Made by a program: the position numbers and the translations under genes
Part shown: positions 12,140 through 23,988 of the stretch, one piece after another
Layout of the letters: every line of letters begins with the position of its first letter
Position numbering within the stretch: the first letter of the stretch is position 1
The notes under the pieces: generated by a model
The model's database searches: none
Told to the model about the DNA's origin: nothing
Seen by the model: only the letters and a program-made list of their open reading frames with translations
DNA from: Tenodera sinensis
Lineage: Eukaryota > Arthropoda > Insecta > Mantodea > Mantidae
Assembly (NCBI GenBank): GCA_030765045.1
Contig: CM060962.1
Span: 161,392,472-161,456,471 of the forward strand
Length of the DNA stretch: 64,000 bases
Reading direction: 5' to 3'

Positions 12140-12310
12140 GAGAGGTAGAACTGGAACTTAAAAATTCAATGCCACAGCTGGGATTTGAACCACAGACCCT
12201 CCGCTTACTAGGCGGGTGCTTTAACCATTAAGCCATAAACATTGCCTACACACGACTTGTGTGTTTAAAAACACCAACAGTAGGTTTGTTGGCATAAATA
12301 AATAATAATT
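12140..12310 (+). mobile_element. P-family SINE, copy P1 (inverted tRNA module + tail module)
   Basis: On the plus strand it starts GAGAGGTAGAACTGGAAC, continues with the antisense of a tRNA-like unit (B-box complement GGGATTTGAACC) and ends with the tail module TTTGTTGGCATAAATAAATA. The tRNA unit therefore points away from the tail. The flanks carry an imperfect duplication, ACATAATTCTATTTG against ACATCATTCTATATTTG. Confidence 0.8.
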
Positions 12311-12389
12311 AACATCATTCTATATTTGCAAAATAACATTTGGTTAGGAACTAATGAAAAATGCTTTAAAAATTGTCAAAAAATGCATT

Positions 12390-12392
<3 letters not shown>

Positions 12393-12429
<37 letters not shown>
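12393..12429. repeat. (AT)n microsatellite
   Basis: An uninterrupted AT dinucleotide run directly before SINE G1. Confidence 0.95.
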
Positions 12430-12432
<3 letters not shown>

Positions 12433-12660
12433 CCTGCCTCTGTAGTGTGGTGGTAGCGTGTCTATCTGCCTCACATTCAAGAGGTCCCAAGTACGAATAT
12501 CAGTCAGGGTGAGTTATAGGAATAAGATCTTTTTTGAGGTTTCCCTTTATCCTGAGAAGACAAATGTTGGGTAACTTTAAGCTCTATGAATCTCATCTGA
12601 GCATCATTTCCCCCATTCATTCATTCGTCATCTAATTTGACATCCTGTTGGAGGACATTA
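12433..12660 (+). mobile_element. tRNA-derived SINE, family G, copy G1
   Basis: The head GCCTCTGTAGTGTGGTGGTA and a decayed B-box (AAGTACGAATAT) are followed by a body with TTTATCCTGAGAAG, AAGCTCTATG and GTTGGAGGAC. The same blocks occur in the same order on the minus strand at 51464-51949, which defines the family. Confidence 0.75.
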
Positions 12661-13850
12661 TATATGTGCACACACACCCATCCACACATACTTATATTTC
12701 TCCTTACAACATTTTAAGATCATTTAAATATTTCAATGGCTCTGTACAGTATTGTGGTTTCTTCTGATATTAAACTCTTTGTTCTTTCCATATTAATTTT
12801 CATCCAACTAGGCTGAAATATGGCACTATAGAAAGCATAACTAAACGAGTAGAAATAGGGATGGACAATATGCACACCTAATACAACACCGCCACAACTA
12901 AAAAATGGGCTGTTTTGAGTTACATCCATTTTCCAATCCATGGAATGGTTCTCTACCAAAAATGAAAACCGCCATATCTCGAATCTGCTTCAGTCAGGGG
13001 CTACACAAGATATTTCAGTCTTGAAATTTGGAATACTCTATCGGCCCAAAGAACAATACCACCATATTCCAAGTTATGACTGTGATGCATGACAACTGAG
13101 AACACCAATTTCTTTCATTTAGAAATAAGAGTGTCACATTTCAAGTTGTGGACATTTTACAACCTGTGAGAGTTGTTTCAGGCCCCACATCTTCAGCTAT
13201 GGCAGTGTAGAATTTAATGTCAAGTAAAACATGTGCCACAATTTATTGTATGGCAGTATTGCATATGATTTGGACAGCATAACCAGCTGTAAATGCTGGT
13301 GTGGGACACTGTATGCTATACTTTCTGCAGAAATTTGTCATTATTGAGTGATCATCAATTATGAGTGCTGCTTTAAGAATCCCTTTCTCTCGCGGTAAAT
13401 ATCTTGTGAGCCTAGTTATGGCATCAACTCAAGACTCTGTAAATCAAGGTATATAATTAATGATTATCTCAATACTTATTTATATAGCCACAGATTAAAT
13501 ACAGCAAATTCCATGTAACAGAATGCATTTGTCTGTACTACACTGCTTTTAACAAACTTATAAGGATTTTATCTTTTTGAATTGCATATCAGTAAGAGCA
13601 TCATAATCATGACACTCATTCATTTTGACAAGATATTATAAGTGTTTAGAGGCTAAAATACACATTGTGTCAGGCATCATAGACTTCTATTTAAAAAGTG
13701 ATAACCGTTGCTGCATTAGATGATCCCTGCTACATCCTTTATTTATGCATTTTACCATGACCTTCACTAACACTAGCTTTAACAAACAATGAAATTAATA
13801 ATTAAACTACAAAGCATGCATTAATTTCTAAGGTTGCTACTTAGAATATT
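12661..13850. other. Intronic sequence, nothing recognised
   Basis: Low-complexity and AT-rich DNA of the 32.6-kb listerin intron. No supported gene or repeat family was seen. Confidence 0.45.
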
Positions 13851-13852
13851 TC

Positions 13853-13925
13853 ACCTCCGGTAACATGGGGTAGTTTGTCTTCCTCATAATCAGGTTCGAA
13901 TCTCAGTTGAGGTGATTTAGGTGGA
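13853..13925 (+). repeat. Decayed tRNA-like sequence, possible SINE head
   Basis: Seven-base ends TCACCTC and GAGGTGA can pair as an acceptor stem, and a B-box-like GGTTCGAATCTC sits in the right place. The A-box is poor. It is probably a decayed SINE head rather than a working tRNA gene. Confidence 0.4.
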
Positions 13926-14472
13926 TAAGGTTTTCCAGTAGGTTTCGCTTATTCTCGAAAGAAAATATCAATTTTTTCTGACCTCTTTGGATCCCAGCTC
14001 CAGACCCATATTTAGGTCATGTTACGCCCATGGGCCCAATAATTTTTCTCCCACCCCCTCCCCCAACAACAAGCTTAGGCAATTCTGAAAAACATTTAGG
14101 AAAAACCGATACATAATTATAGTAACTAATCTTGAGTTCGCAGAGGCGGTATTGTCAACTGCATGATGTGTACATCTCCATTCATCTGCCTATGATTTCC
14201 ATCTCAATAATAACAATCCCCACAACCATCACTGCTATTTTTTTATTCACTCAAAGTTTACGCTCAAACATTTACCGCCCTGGATCCAGGCTGATGTGGT
14301 CCATGCGTAGATATGGGGCTATCCAGGTTGTTATAATCATTTTAGAACAATGCAATAAAAGCCCATGCCTATACTGAAGTAGATCGTCATGAACAGTAAT
14401 TTGGGATCAGAATCAAAGGGTAAAATCTTTAGACAAACCATAAATCATTTAGGTATTTATGAAAATGGAAGA

Positions 14473-14612
<140 letters not shown>

Positions 14613-14689
14613 GAAAATAGTACAGCTCCTGTTTGTCCACAGGTGATCTGTAAAGGGCGAGGAAACATTATGTAGAATCACAACACCAA

Positions 14690-16990
14690 TTACTGATTTT
14701 AATGACAGCGACTTTGATGATTATGATGCAGACGATTGGCCTCCAGGTTCTGATGACCAAGATAGTGAAGATGGTAATTCTATAAGCAGGAATCAGCCCA
14801 AAGATAATAAAAAGAATAACATTTCGGGATTATGTACCCCTCCAACAACAAAAGGAAACAGTAATATTGCTGTTAACACAACAAAAACAGGAAATTTAGA
14901 TGGGGGAGGCAACCCTAACCTTTTGAGTTGTAAAAGGAAGAGACGTCCTGACAAATGGAACAGAAATATTTTGAAAAGGAACAAAATTCCTGAGAAGCCT
15001 ATATTACTTCTATGGCTCTGAAACTGGTCAGAAGAAGCTACAGCCAGTGTGTAGATCTAAATGTAAACAGAGGTGCTCTTCAGATTTCAAAGGAAGAGCA
15101 CAAGGAAGTATTGATGCATACTGGACAATGGGTGATGTGACATGTCAGAGAGCTTTTATAGTGAACTGCACCACTCCAGTTACTCCAAAATATATGTTTG
15201 TGAAGGATCAATTCAAAAAATTAATCTTGCTTATTATCTGATAATTGGAGGAACCAGGAAAGGAGTATGTAAAAAGTTCTTCATGGCAATATTAAACATT
15301 GGTGGCAGGACTGTGAGAACTGCTTTGACCCAGGGAAACATCTGTACTTCAACAGAAGGGGAGCAGAGAGGAAAATATGGGAATCAGAAACGCGTGAACC
15401 CAGACATACTCAAAAAATTTTGTGATTATATTAACTCATTCCGAAGTATAGAATCACACTATTTATGAAAGAACACTCAAAGGGAATTCATATTAGCAGA
15501 GCTCAGTCTTGCAGAAATGTACAGATTGCTCAAAATTAAGTTTGAGGAAGGCTAAGTTGAACCATGTAAATATTCCACTTACTCATATTTTTAACTAGAA
15601 GTTTAATATAAGCCCCCTGGCACAACAGCCCATGAAGAGCCAAGCCTTACCACCCAGCCGCTGCATCCCCCACCTTGCCCCACTACAGGCATCATTGGTG
15701 GGGTGCAGTACTGGAGGATAGTATGTGGTCAGTGTCCTGATCCCTCCCAGCCAGTTATGTGGTCTTCCATCAAGTAGCTCCTCAACTGGTCCCCCTGGGA
15801 CTAACGCGGCTGAGTGCACCCCGGCCAGACCTCCCAGAGGAGATAAAATCCCCATGCTGGTACAGAGAATCGAACCCGGGTCCTATGCGCCAGAGGCAAG
15901 CATGCTACCAACTGCGCTACAGAGGCGGTCAGAAGTTTAATATAGGTTTCTTTACTCCCAAAAAGGATCAGTGTGCTACACGTGAGAAATATAAGAACAG
16001 TAACGAGAATGACAAGCAAAGCATGGAAGATGAGATGGCTTCACATAAACTTGAAACTAAACTGTCTAGAGAAGAAAAAAACAAAGACAAAGTATTTGGT
16101 ACAAGAAACCTAGAGATTGCTGTTGTTGCTTGCTATGACCTGCAGGCTGGCCAAACTACTCCCTTGGCATAGGTCATGAATTTCTATTACAGTCGCAAAT
16201 TTTCAACATACAACTTTATGGTGTACAACATGGAGATTCTGAAAGATTCTGTTATTTGTGGCATGAGGACCAAGCACATCGAGCCAAAGAAATTGGTGCA
16301 TGGGTATACATGTTCCTGAAGTCCAACTGCTTAGAAAAGAACACTGTTTTACTCATATAACTACACAAGACAACATAATAAATATTTGGCAAGCATGTAC
16401 CTGTATGCAGTCACATGTCTTGATTTACCTTCAATCACTCATAAATTTTTAACTGTAGGCCACACTTAGAATGAAGGAGATTCCATGCTTTCTGTCATAG
16501 AGAAACAGAAAAAGAGAATTTAAAGGTGATTCTGTTTACGAGTAAGAATAATTCAAAGCTCTAAATAAGGTGGAAAGCCATTCATTGTTAATGAGCTGGA
16601 ATCAGAAAACTTCACAGATCTCAAAATACTTGCACAAAACATGGGAGAAAATTCTACAGTCAACTCCAATGGACAAAAGGTTACTTGGCAAAACATTGAG
16701 TGAGAAAGGAATTTCCTAGTATAGTGGAGTACAAAACTTCCAATACACAGATTGAGTTTATGGAAATAAACATTACTAGGAAAACAAGTAACAAGCAGAA
16801 GCAAAGTAAATCAATACCTCTATTAGAGAAAGCCTTCCTTGAAAGTCCAAGTATTTCAGAAATTAAGAAGAGGGATCTACTGCAACTCTGATCTCATCCC
16901 AAAGACCTATAATGTGTTCTGCCAGTCTCTCAAGGTCAGGAAGAATGAAGACGTTACCAGTGATTCAGACAAAACATTTGTGTTTATATT
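14690..16990 (+). pseudogene. Decayed gene of an uncharacterised transposon-associated arthropod family (W)
   Basis: Pieces in several frames appear in the order expected for a family often predicted in arthropod genomes. First is an acidic start (DFNDSDFDDYDADDW), then KRKRRPDKWNRN, then VCKKFFMAILNIGGRTVRTAL near 15260, NPDILKKFCDYINSFRSIESHY near 15400, FFTPKKDQC near 15950, and SISEIKKRDLLQL near 16850. The gene has stops and frameshifts throughout and is split by a SINE at 15611-15930. Its biochemical role is not known to me; it is usually found in repeated, mobile-element-like copies. Only the order of motifs supports the call. Confidence 0.6.
15611..15930 (-). mobile_element. tRNA-derived SINE, family Y, full length
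   Basis: The minus strand reads a well preserved tRNA-like head, GCCTCTGTAGCGCAGTTGG with B-box GGGTTCGATTC, followed by a GC-rich body of about 250 bp. A perfect 14-bp duplication, AGAAGTTTAATATA, flanks it at 15597-15610 and 15931-15944. It split gene remnant W at the point before the PKKDQC motif. Confidence 0.93.
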
Positions 16991-17088
16991 ACATTGTTTA
17001 CTCTATACTTTTAATATGCTTAAGGGTTAGCAAATTCATTTAGATGAATATTAGCTTCCTTTTTGCAAAACTAAGCAAATACATGAGT

Positions 17089-17509
17089 AATTATTATTTA
17101 TTTATGCCAACAAACGTACTGTTGGTGTTTTTAAACACACAAGCCGTGTGTGGGCAAAGTTTAAGAGGTAGAACTGGAACTTAAAAATTCAATGCCACAC
17201 GGCTTGTGTGTTTAAAAACACCAACAGTAAGTTTGTTGGCATAAATAAATAATAATTACCATGTGAAGGTTATTTAATCCTGGGATATAAAGTACTTGCA
17301 ATAGTAAGTCACCATTGGGGTAATGGTCTCTGATGTGAGACTGCCTTTGTGGTTTACCAGGAGAAATACGAACTGGCTTGAGAATTTAATGCCATTCTGG
17401 CAGTTTGTCACAATAGCTCAGTGGTTAGAGCGTCCGCCCGGCAAGCGGAAGGTCTGTGGTTCAAATCCCAGTTGTGGCATTGAATTTTTAAGTTCCAGTT
17501 CTACCTCTT
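17089..17509 (-). mobile_element. P-family SINE, copy P2 (421 bp, compound)
   Basis: The tail module is at the left (TATTTATTTATGCCAACAAAC), followed by an internal second tail module in the opposite sense, a ~150-bp spacer shared with copy P4, and a tRNA unit with B-box GGTTCAAATCC. It ends at …CCAGTTCTACCTCTT. A perfect 12-bp duplication AAATACATGAGT at 17077-17088 and 17510-17521 shows that the whole compound was inserted as one unit. Confidence 0.9.
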
Positions 17510-17521
17510 AAATACATGAGT

Positions 17522-18076
17522 GTTAACTTTCTGACTGTGCTTTCACGTTCAGTTACGTTTAATTATCATTTCTTGAGTTGTAACTCAAAGGTAAAACTAA
17601 GCAAATAAATGGTTTCTTTACACAAAAGTAAAACAAAATTTAAATGTTAACTCTCTCGTAGTACAGCTTTTGTTCTGTAATTTGCTCATTTGATTGCTTG
17701 ATATTGCCAATAGTATGTACTTTACCATAACCATACTATGTTTATGTAAGTAATGTTGCATTCAAAACATGGCACTTAACCGCCACAACACTAGATTCTT
17801 GCCAAACTTAAGTGTTAGTCAAATTTGTAATATACCCTTTGATGTTGTCTAAAATTGCCCATAATTTCTGAAAACGTGAAACTTTTCCGCTAAAAAGCAT
17901 CTTTAATATGACTAACAAAACTTTCAAATGCAAAATTCTCAAAGTTGTGTCTTTTGAGTTGTAGCAGTGTTGTATTAGGTATGTGAATAATTTACATAAT
18001 AGAAATAACAGGGACAAAACTAACTAAAAGGTAATCTCAGCAGTTTGGATAGTCGTAGACTACCTTTCTGTTATAC
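17522..18076. other. Intronic sequence, nothing recognised
   Basis: AT-rich DNA between copy P2 and the hAT derivative. Confidence 0.45.
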
Positions 18077-18781
18077 TAGGGTTATCAGACATCCGGAAAT
18101 TCCTGGATATGCCCTACATTTTAACCATTTGTCTGGTGCCGGGGGGGGGGGATTTTTGAAAAGTCTCTAATGTCCTACATTTTCAGAAATAAGCAGTGAT
18201 CACTAGAAAATGAACTAGCAACTGGCAGAATAGAAATGAATAATTGGTTGTTAGCCACAACTGCAACCCCCAATGACAACATGGCTACATTGGCTACAGT
18301 CAAAGTACACTCATGCACAGTAACATTGAACAAGAGATCAGCAATGCAGCATTTGCACTTTGAGGCAAAAGGCTGGTATTCTTTGGGGGCAAAGCAACAC
18401 AATCTTAATGATGAAAGAGTATTTTCACTAATAAGAGCACAGCAGACAGATGAAAGGAACAGATTATCTATTGATTCATTTAGAGGTATTGTTTTAGTGA
18501 ACTACAATTTTAAAAACTTCAGTTGTGTGAAATTTCTTGATTATATTTTAAACCAGATGCTTCACACAAGATCACTTCTTCAGAGAAGTATAACTGATTG
18601 TTCATGATCACATTTAACACCATATGTTTCAGGATTTTAAGAAAATATAAGTGTAGATGCCTATGGCTATATATAAATAGCATTTAAATTATAAATTTAC
18701 ATTATTTTTGCATTCGCCGACAATGTCCTACATTTTTTACGATTGTGTCCTACATTTCTAAAAAATAATCTGGTAACCCTA
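18077..18781 (+). mobile_element. hAT deletion derivative with a C-terminal transposase piece
   Basis: The ends TAGGGTTATCAGA and TCTGGTAACCCTA are inverted with one mismatch. The flanks show an 8-bp duplication with two differences (TGTTATAC and TTATATAC), as expected for an old hAT insertion. The frame 18236-18607 ends in DERVFSLIRAQQTDERNRLS…, which resembles the C-terminal dimerisation region of hAT-type transposases (ERVFS…WTDERNRL). The rest of the transposase is missing. Confidence 0.75.
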
Positions 18782-18799
18782 TTATATACTTTCTGGCAA

Positions 18800-20400
18800 C
18801 AAAAATATTCACTCTCTATATATAACTCACACAGTAATGTAGCAGTTACAAAAATAACGAAAACAGTAAGGAACTATCTTACGCACTCTGTTACCACAAT
18901 AAATGTATTAGCATGTAATATATCGGGAATTACAGTGCTTTTCTCAAACACTGTGGCCAGCATGGCAGAAAGCACATCAACAGATATACTTGAGACCCCC
19001 CATCATGCGGACACAGTGCATTTGTACCTGCTTGTGACTTCCAACAGCATAATGTGAATGAACAGCAATCATTTGTCTAATTTATTTTGTTTCTGTTCCA
19101 TGTTTATAAACATGTAGTTTTAAACTATGATAGTTAAGTTACAAGTGTTATTTCTTGTTGACAATTACATAATTATAAATAAGTCACTTAACATTTACTA
19201 ATATTTGTTAATTTAATTTGCTTCACTATTAATAGCTTGTTTTCTTTTTTTTATTCTTGTACGAAAGCTAGAAAACAATTTGAAACACAATTTCCCAGTT
19301 TACCTATCCCAAACAAAGAAACTGAGAAAAGACTTAAAACAAATTTAGGAGAACAGGGTCCATTCTGGATAGAAAGCGAAGAGTAAAAAATCCAGTTCTT
19401 ACTGAGGAGAAACTGGATGAAATCACAAAACATTTAGAAACATTCTCGTAAATCCTTGAGGTGGCTTGCATAGGTGTTGGGGAATAAAGACTCTTACGCC
19501 ACCTGTTGGTGTTGTGTTAAGACTGTAGATTGTGCTGCCCTCTGCAGTGGATATGTAACACCATTTTAGCGACTTGTCTTTGGTAACCCAGGACCCAAAA
19601 GTTCTGTAAATGGACATTATGATAATAAATATGTGTGAGCAGAAGTTTTACTGTGTTGATTCCTTGATTTCACTAGTGTGTAGCAACAATAGGAAAAAGG
19701 TACTTCAATGAGCTCAGCTTGGTATGGTACCAAGCTCTTAATATTGAAACCACACAGGGTCATTGTGGTCCAAGAATTGGTAAGGATTTTGCAAAATGTT
19801 AACAATGGAGTAATTCACCCATGCGTAATATTCTTCTTTGCAAAACATGGCTTCATTTACAGGGTTATGCTTGATCGCAAAATAACAAATTGGAGCACAT
19901 AAAAACCCAATTTTACATGTAAGGTTCCCATGCACTATGCAAAAATTGGAGTGTAGTGTGCAGTAACTACATACAAAATAATAGGATCCATATTTTTTTA
20001 ACAAACAATAAATGCAGAGGAATACTGGAATGTCATACTCAAACTATTTTTTAAACAGCTGTCAAATGCTGAATGTCAGTCTGGATTTTTCCGACAAGAC
20101 TCTGCTACAGCACATACCACAGATGGGTCATTAGATTTAATTCAGGAAATTTTTAAAGTTGGGCAGTTAGTAAATGACGCTTTGATTAAATTGCATATAA
20201 TTTTATCTATGGGGGAACTTGAAAAATGAAGTGTATGCAACAAATCCCTATGCATGGGAAGAACTAAAAGAAAATGACAGGTGGGAAATTCGCTCAATTT
20301 GGATACTGAATCTGGACTGAATGCAAATTTCATGAGAAAATACCAGAAATGTGTGTATAGAGAACATTTCCAACATCTCTTATGAATTTATGATACATTA
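18800..20400 (+). pseudogene. Mariner/Tc1-like transposase remnant (T1), split by a solo LTR
   Basis: Before the LTR, the texts KETEKRLKTN…GPFWIESEE and EEKLDEIT correspond to the DNA-binding region. After it, SSAWYGTKLLILKPHR…VVQEL…RILQNVNNGVIHP and FFFAKHGFIYRV follow, then SGFFRQDSATAHTTDGS. The first catalytic Asp motif (normally SDEAWF) reads AKHGFI, so the protein would be inactive even without the many stops. Flanking DNA at 18800-19230 resembles that before copy T2 (45600-46060), so both derive from one longer element. Confidence 0.7.
19475..19688. mobile_element. Solo LTR (214 bp)
   Basis: It begins TGTTGG and ends GCAACA, with the short terminal inversion TGTTG/CAACA. It is flanked by a perfect 5-bp duplication ATAGG at 19470-19474 and 19689-19693. 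It contains an AATAAA-like signal (ATAATAAATATG). No internal retrotransposon region remains, so it is a solo LTR left by recombination. TGTTG ends suggest a Copia-type source, but this is not certain. Confidence 0.85.
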
Positions 20401-21799
20401 TATGCTTATTATCATGCCACGAGTGATTGTCAATTTATCTAGAGAATCTGACTATCATGAGTTGCATTTATTAAGACTGTTTTACGAATTAAAGGATGAT
20501 ATAGCATTTGTCAAACTGATTCCAAACATATTTTCTGTTGTGTTTTGTGTTCTAAGATTCCCCTCTGTGAACTATTCAGCATCAGATGCTTCACCAAAGT
20601 GGGAGTCAGTCATTTTTGACATTTAAACCTAGCAGCTCTTTTGTGTCAAAGCTGTTGCACATCTGTAAGACAGTACAGCTAGATTTTCTAACCTGATCAC
20701 AACATAAGAAAAGCAGAGGTGATAATTAAAACTCAGAGGAGGTTATAATGAAATTTGATAAATTTTTCGAGAATAAAGACTATCATTGGTTGCAAATTGA
20801 AACTGTTATGCACATGATTGGTTGATTTTGACAAAGTCAAGTATGAGTGGAATAATCATTATAATTGTAACTATATGAGAATGGGAAGTGGTTGTGGGAA
20901 TATATATCTTTTGGTGGTAGATCAAACAGAGGAAGCCGGCATGTAAGTCATCGAGCAGTGGCCGCAGTGTGAGAGGAAAGCATTCTAGTTACCTGCATGT
21001 GATTACATTACTTATCAGTCTAGGTCATAAATGAGCTTGCCAAGTGACACAGAATAATTTTGTGATTTTAAAGAAAACGTAATATGTAAATATTACAAAA
21101 AAGAATATTTTACCATAAATTATAAGTTACATAAAAATTAAGTTATGAGAACAAATTGTAACAAAGACTACAAAATGTGAAACAATAAAAGTTATAATAA
21201 AAAGAAAATCATTTGTAAAAATGAAGTACTCTCTAAAAGATAACACACTTTATGTGCCGTTTAAACTATACACAGGAATCTGAAAGGTGACTACAGAGGA
21301 TTTTTAATGTTCTGTGTAATTACACCCTGAATCCTTCTATTAATTTTATATTTCTCCCTCTATTTTACAAACACATTTGTGATATAATAATTAAACTAGC
21401 TGGAAATGGTATACAGTGAAGTGAAAATATAACTGTCATTTTGAATCAAAATTCACAATTGAGCTTTGCTGACTTTTACTTATGTAATACATAGGTTTCG
21501 CAGACATCCACTTCAACAGCTACCTTTGACTGCCAGAATGATTTGAAGCATTCCCTCTGAAGTCTTGAGGCTCTTCTACTGGGTTTCTGATGAACCTATG
21601 TAGTGGGTTGTCTTCAGTGTGAATTTCAAAATTCATTATAGCGGACTCTTTATTTTGTCAAGAATGCTGAGTTAATAGTAGTTGATGCAGACATCTGTGA
21701 AACTTATGCACTACATAAGCAAAAGTTAGTGAAGCTCACAAGTGTTAATTTTGATACAAAGTTACTCAAAATCATATTTATAATTGTTCCTCAGAATAC
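20401..21799. other. Intronic sequence, nothing recognised
   Basis: AT-rich DNA with no supported gene, RNA or repeat family. Confidence 0.45.
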
Positions 21800-22165
21800 A
21801 GGTAGGTAGGCGGGTAGGCGGGTAGGTAGCTAGGTAGCTAGCTATGTAGGTAGGTAGGTATGTAGGCAGGCAGGTAGCTAGGTAGGTAGGCAGGCAGGCA
21901 GGCAGATAGGTAAGGTAGGTAGGTAGGTAGGTAGGTAGGTATGTAGGCAGGCAGGTAGCTAGGTAGGTAGGCAGGCAGGCAGGCAGATAGGTAAGGTAGG
22001 TAGGTAAGTAGGTAGGTAGGCAGGTAGGTAGCTAGCTAGGCAGGTAGGTAGGTATGTAGGCAGGCAGGTAGCTAGGTAGGTAGGCAGGCAGGCAGATAGG
22101 TAAGGTAGGTAGGTAGGTAGGTAGGTAGGTAGGTAGGCAAGGTAGGTAGGTAGGCAGGCAGATAT
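21800..22165. repeat. Tetranucleotide array of GGTA/GGCA units with higher-order repeats
   Basis: About 365 bp of GGTA, GGCA, GCTA and GATA units. A longer block that includes GGCAGATAGGTAAGGTAGGT occurs at least three times (near 21900, 21980, 22090), so larger segments were duplicated as well as single units. Confidence 0.9.
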
Positions 22166-22539
22166 AGAGCAAGGGACTTATTGAAGATGGTCCTTTATTC
22201 AACTCAAACCAGATGATTGGGTTGATTACACCGTTATGCAATTTCAAAACTTCTCATTTTCTTGAATATAATAGGTGATCCAAATGGATTTTCTGGGCTG
22301 AATTCGAAAATAATCTTCATTTTCTCCCATCTTATCAGGTTTTCAAAATATTCATAAATAAAAGAAATGAAATTAAAGCTTTGTGAAACGTAATAAAAAT
22401 TACTTTCAACAAGAATTTTGTATGAAAAACTAGGCCATAATTATAATTTGTCACTAATTAATTATTAATAATTAAAAGGACATTCTTAACCTTACTTCAA
22501 TATTGCACTTCAAATTTTCTTCTCTTTGACCTTCTTGCA

Positions 22540-23275
22540 TGTTATTCAGAACAGTCCCTTTTTAACATCCAATAATAGTCTGCCATCATGTGAACACTCC
22601 ACTTCCCTTGATACCTTATTTCCATACTTCTTTATCCTGGTGAAATTTTTCACCGTTTCTCAGCAAAATCTTCTAAGTTATTAGGGAAATAATTTAGATG
22701 GGAATGAAGAAAATTTACTTTGACACTCATGTTGCAACCAATCTGTTTGAACTTTTGTAGCATCACTTTCACTATGTTAACATGATTTTGGTCTTTTTTA
22801 TCTCCAATGAAATTAAAGACTTTTTTGAAAGCACTCCAGGCATCTTTCACTTCTCGACTCAAAGTATTCTCAAACTGACGGTCTATCAGTTTTTGAATTT
22901 GTGGGCCAACAAATACACCACCTTTAGTTTTTTCATAGAATAATGAAGGAAATGTAACACAAAGGTATTTAAAGCACTCACTGTCTTTATTTAGAGTTTT
23001 CACAAATTGTTTCATTAAACCTAATTTCACATAGAGAAGTGGCAACAATACTTTTGAGGGATCAGCAAGAGGTTCACTTTTTATACTCTTTTGCCCGGTG
23101 TTAAATTAGTCCTACGTAGCCACTGTTCCCTTTCCCATTTTTATACTCTTTTGCCCGGTGTTAAATTAGTCCTACGTAGCCACTGTTCCCTTTCCCAGTA
23201 TTCTGACCTAGTTTTGCTATACCATTCACATAAGAAACAAGGATTAATACCTTTTTGAGAAGAATCTATGAAGAA
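22540..23275 (-). pseudogene. Decayed gene of an uncharacterised transposon-associated family (W2)
   Basis: On the minus strand the order is FIDSSQKG, CFLCEWYSKTRSEYW, LTPGKRV, SEPLADPSKVLLPLLYVKLGLMKQFVK (from about 23090), FVGPQIQKLID, GCNMSVKVNFLHSHLNYFPNN and RYQGKWSVHMMADYYWML. These are the conserved blocks, in order, of a protein family seen in many copies in arthropod genomes (typically LPPLHIKLG, FVGPQI, GCNMSLK, YQGRW). Its function is unknown to me. Stops interrupt it, part of the N-terminal half is deleted, and a 60-bp tandem duplication lies inside it. Confidence 0.65.
23079..23198. repeat. Perfect 60-bp tandem duplication inside W2
   Basis: The block containing GCCCGGTGTTAAATTAGTCC is repeated exactly 60 bases later with no differences. 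It duplicates the piece encoding WEREQWLRRTNLTPGKRV, so it is recent relative to the decay of the gene. Confidence 0.93.
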
Positions 23276-23988
23276 CCTGTACTTTTTACTTTCTCTACTG
23301 GTAAGTAGGGGAAGTATTGTATTCCACCCAAAAATTCAATGTTGAGATTTCACCGGAAATATATGTTTTGAGGATCCCTGAATCCAAAAAAAGCATTTTT
23401 AGAAAAAGGTCTGTGTGTGTGTCTGTGGACAGCATAACTCAAAAACGAAAAGTCGCTTAAAAACCAAAGTTGGTATTTAACTTTAATGTCATTCAAGGAT
23501 GCGACACGAAGATTTTGAAGAAAATAGCCCCACCCTAAACTACCCTTTACATGGAACATTTTTCGAAAATTTTGATTTTCTTGAAAATGGCTAACGATTT
23601 TGATTAAAGTGTCATATGTGTGAGATATTTTGATGACAAATGAAATGCATATCTTGAATTTTCTGGCTATAGCCCCTGTAGTCGTATTTACTCTGGACGA
23701 CTTTTGCATAACTGGTAAACCGTTAGAGATAGACAAAATCATACTCTACAAAAAATGTAGATCTTGCTAAAATACACAATTTATATCTCAATAAATTTTC
23801 TTGTAGGGTGAACCATTTCGGAGATATTCCTTGTTATGTGTGTGAGTTTCTGAAAACTTAAAACTTCCGTGAAATGGAACATCGTTCATTTTTTTATATG
23901 TTAAGTGTGCAAAGAGAACGGAATTTCAAAGCTTTAAAAGAGTTGACTATCGCACAAAGCCTACTGCATTCTAATATTCCCCTTGCAC

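Noticed and set aside
23350..23742. A 130-codon gene within repeat R1
   Set aside because: The frame is not kept in copy R2, and no motif is recognisable.
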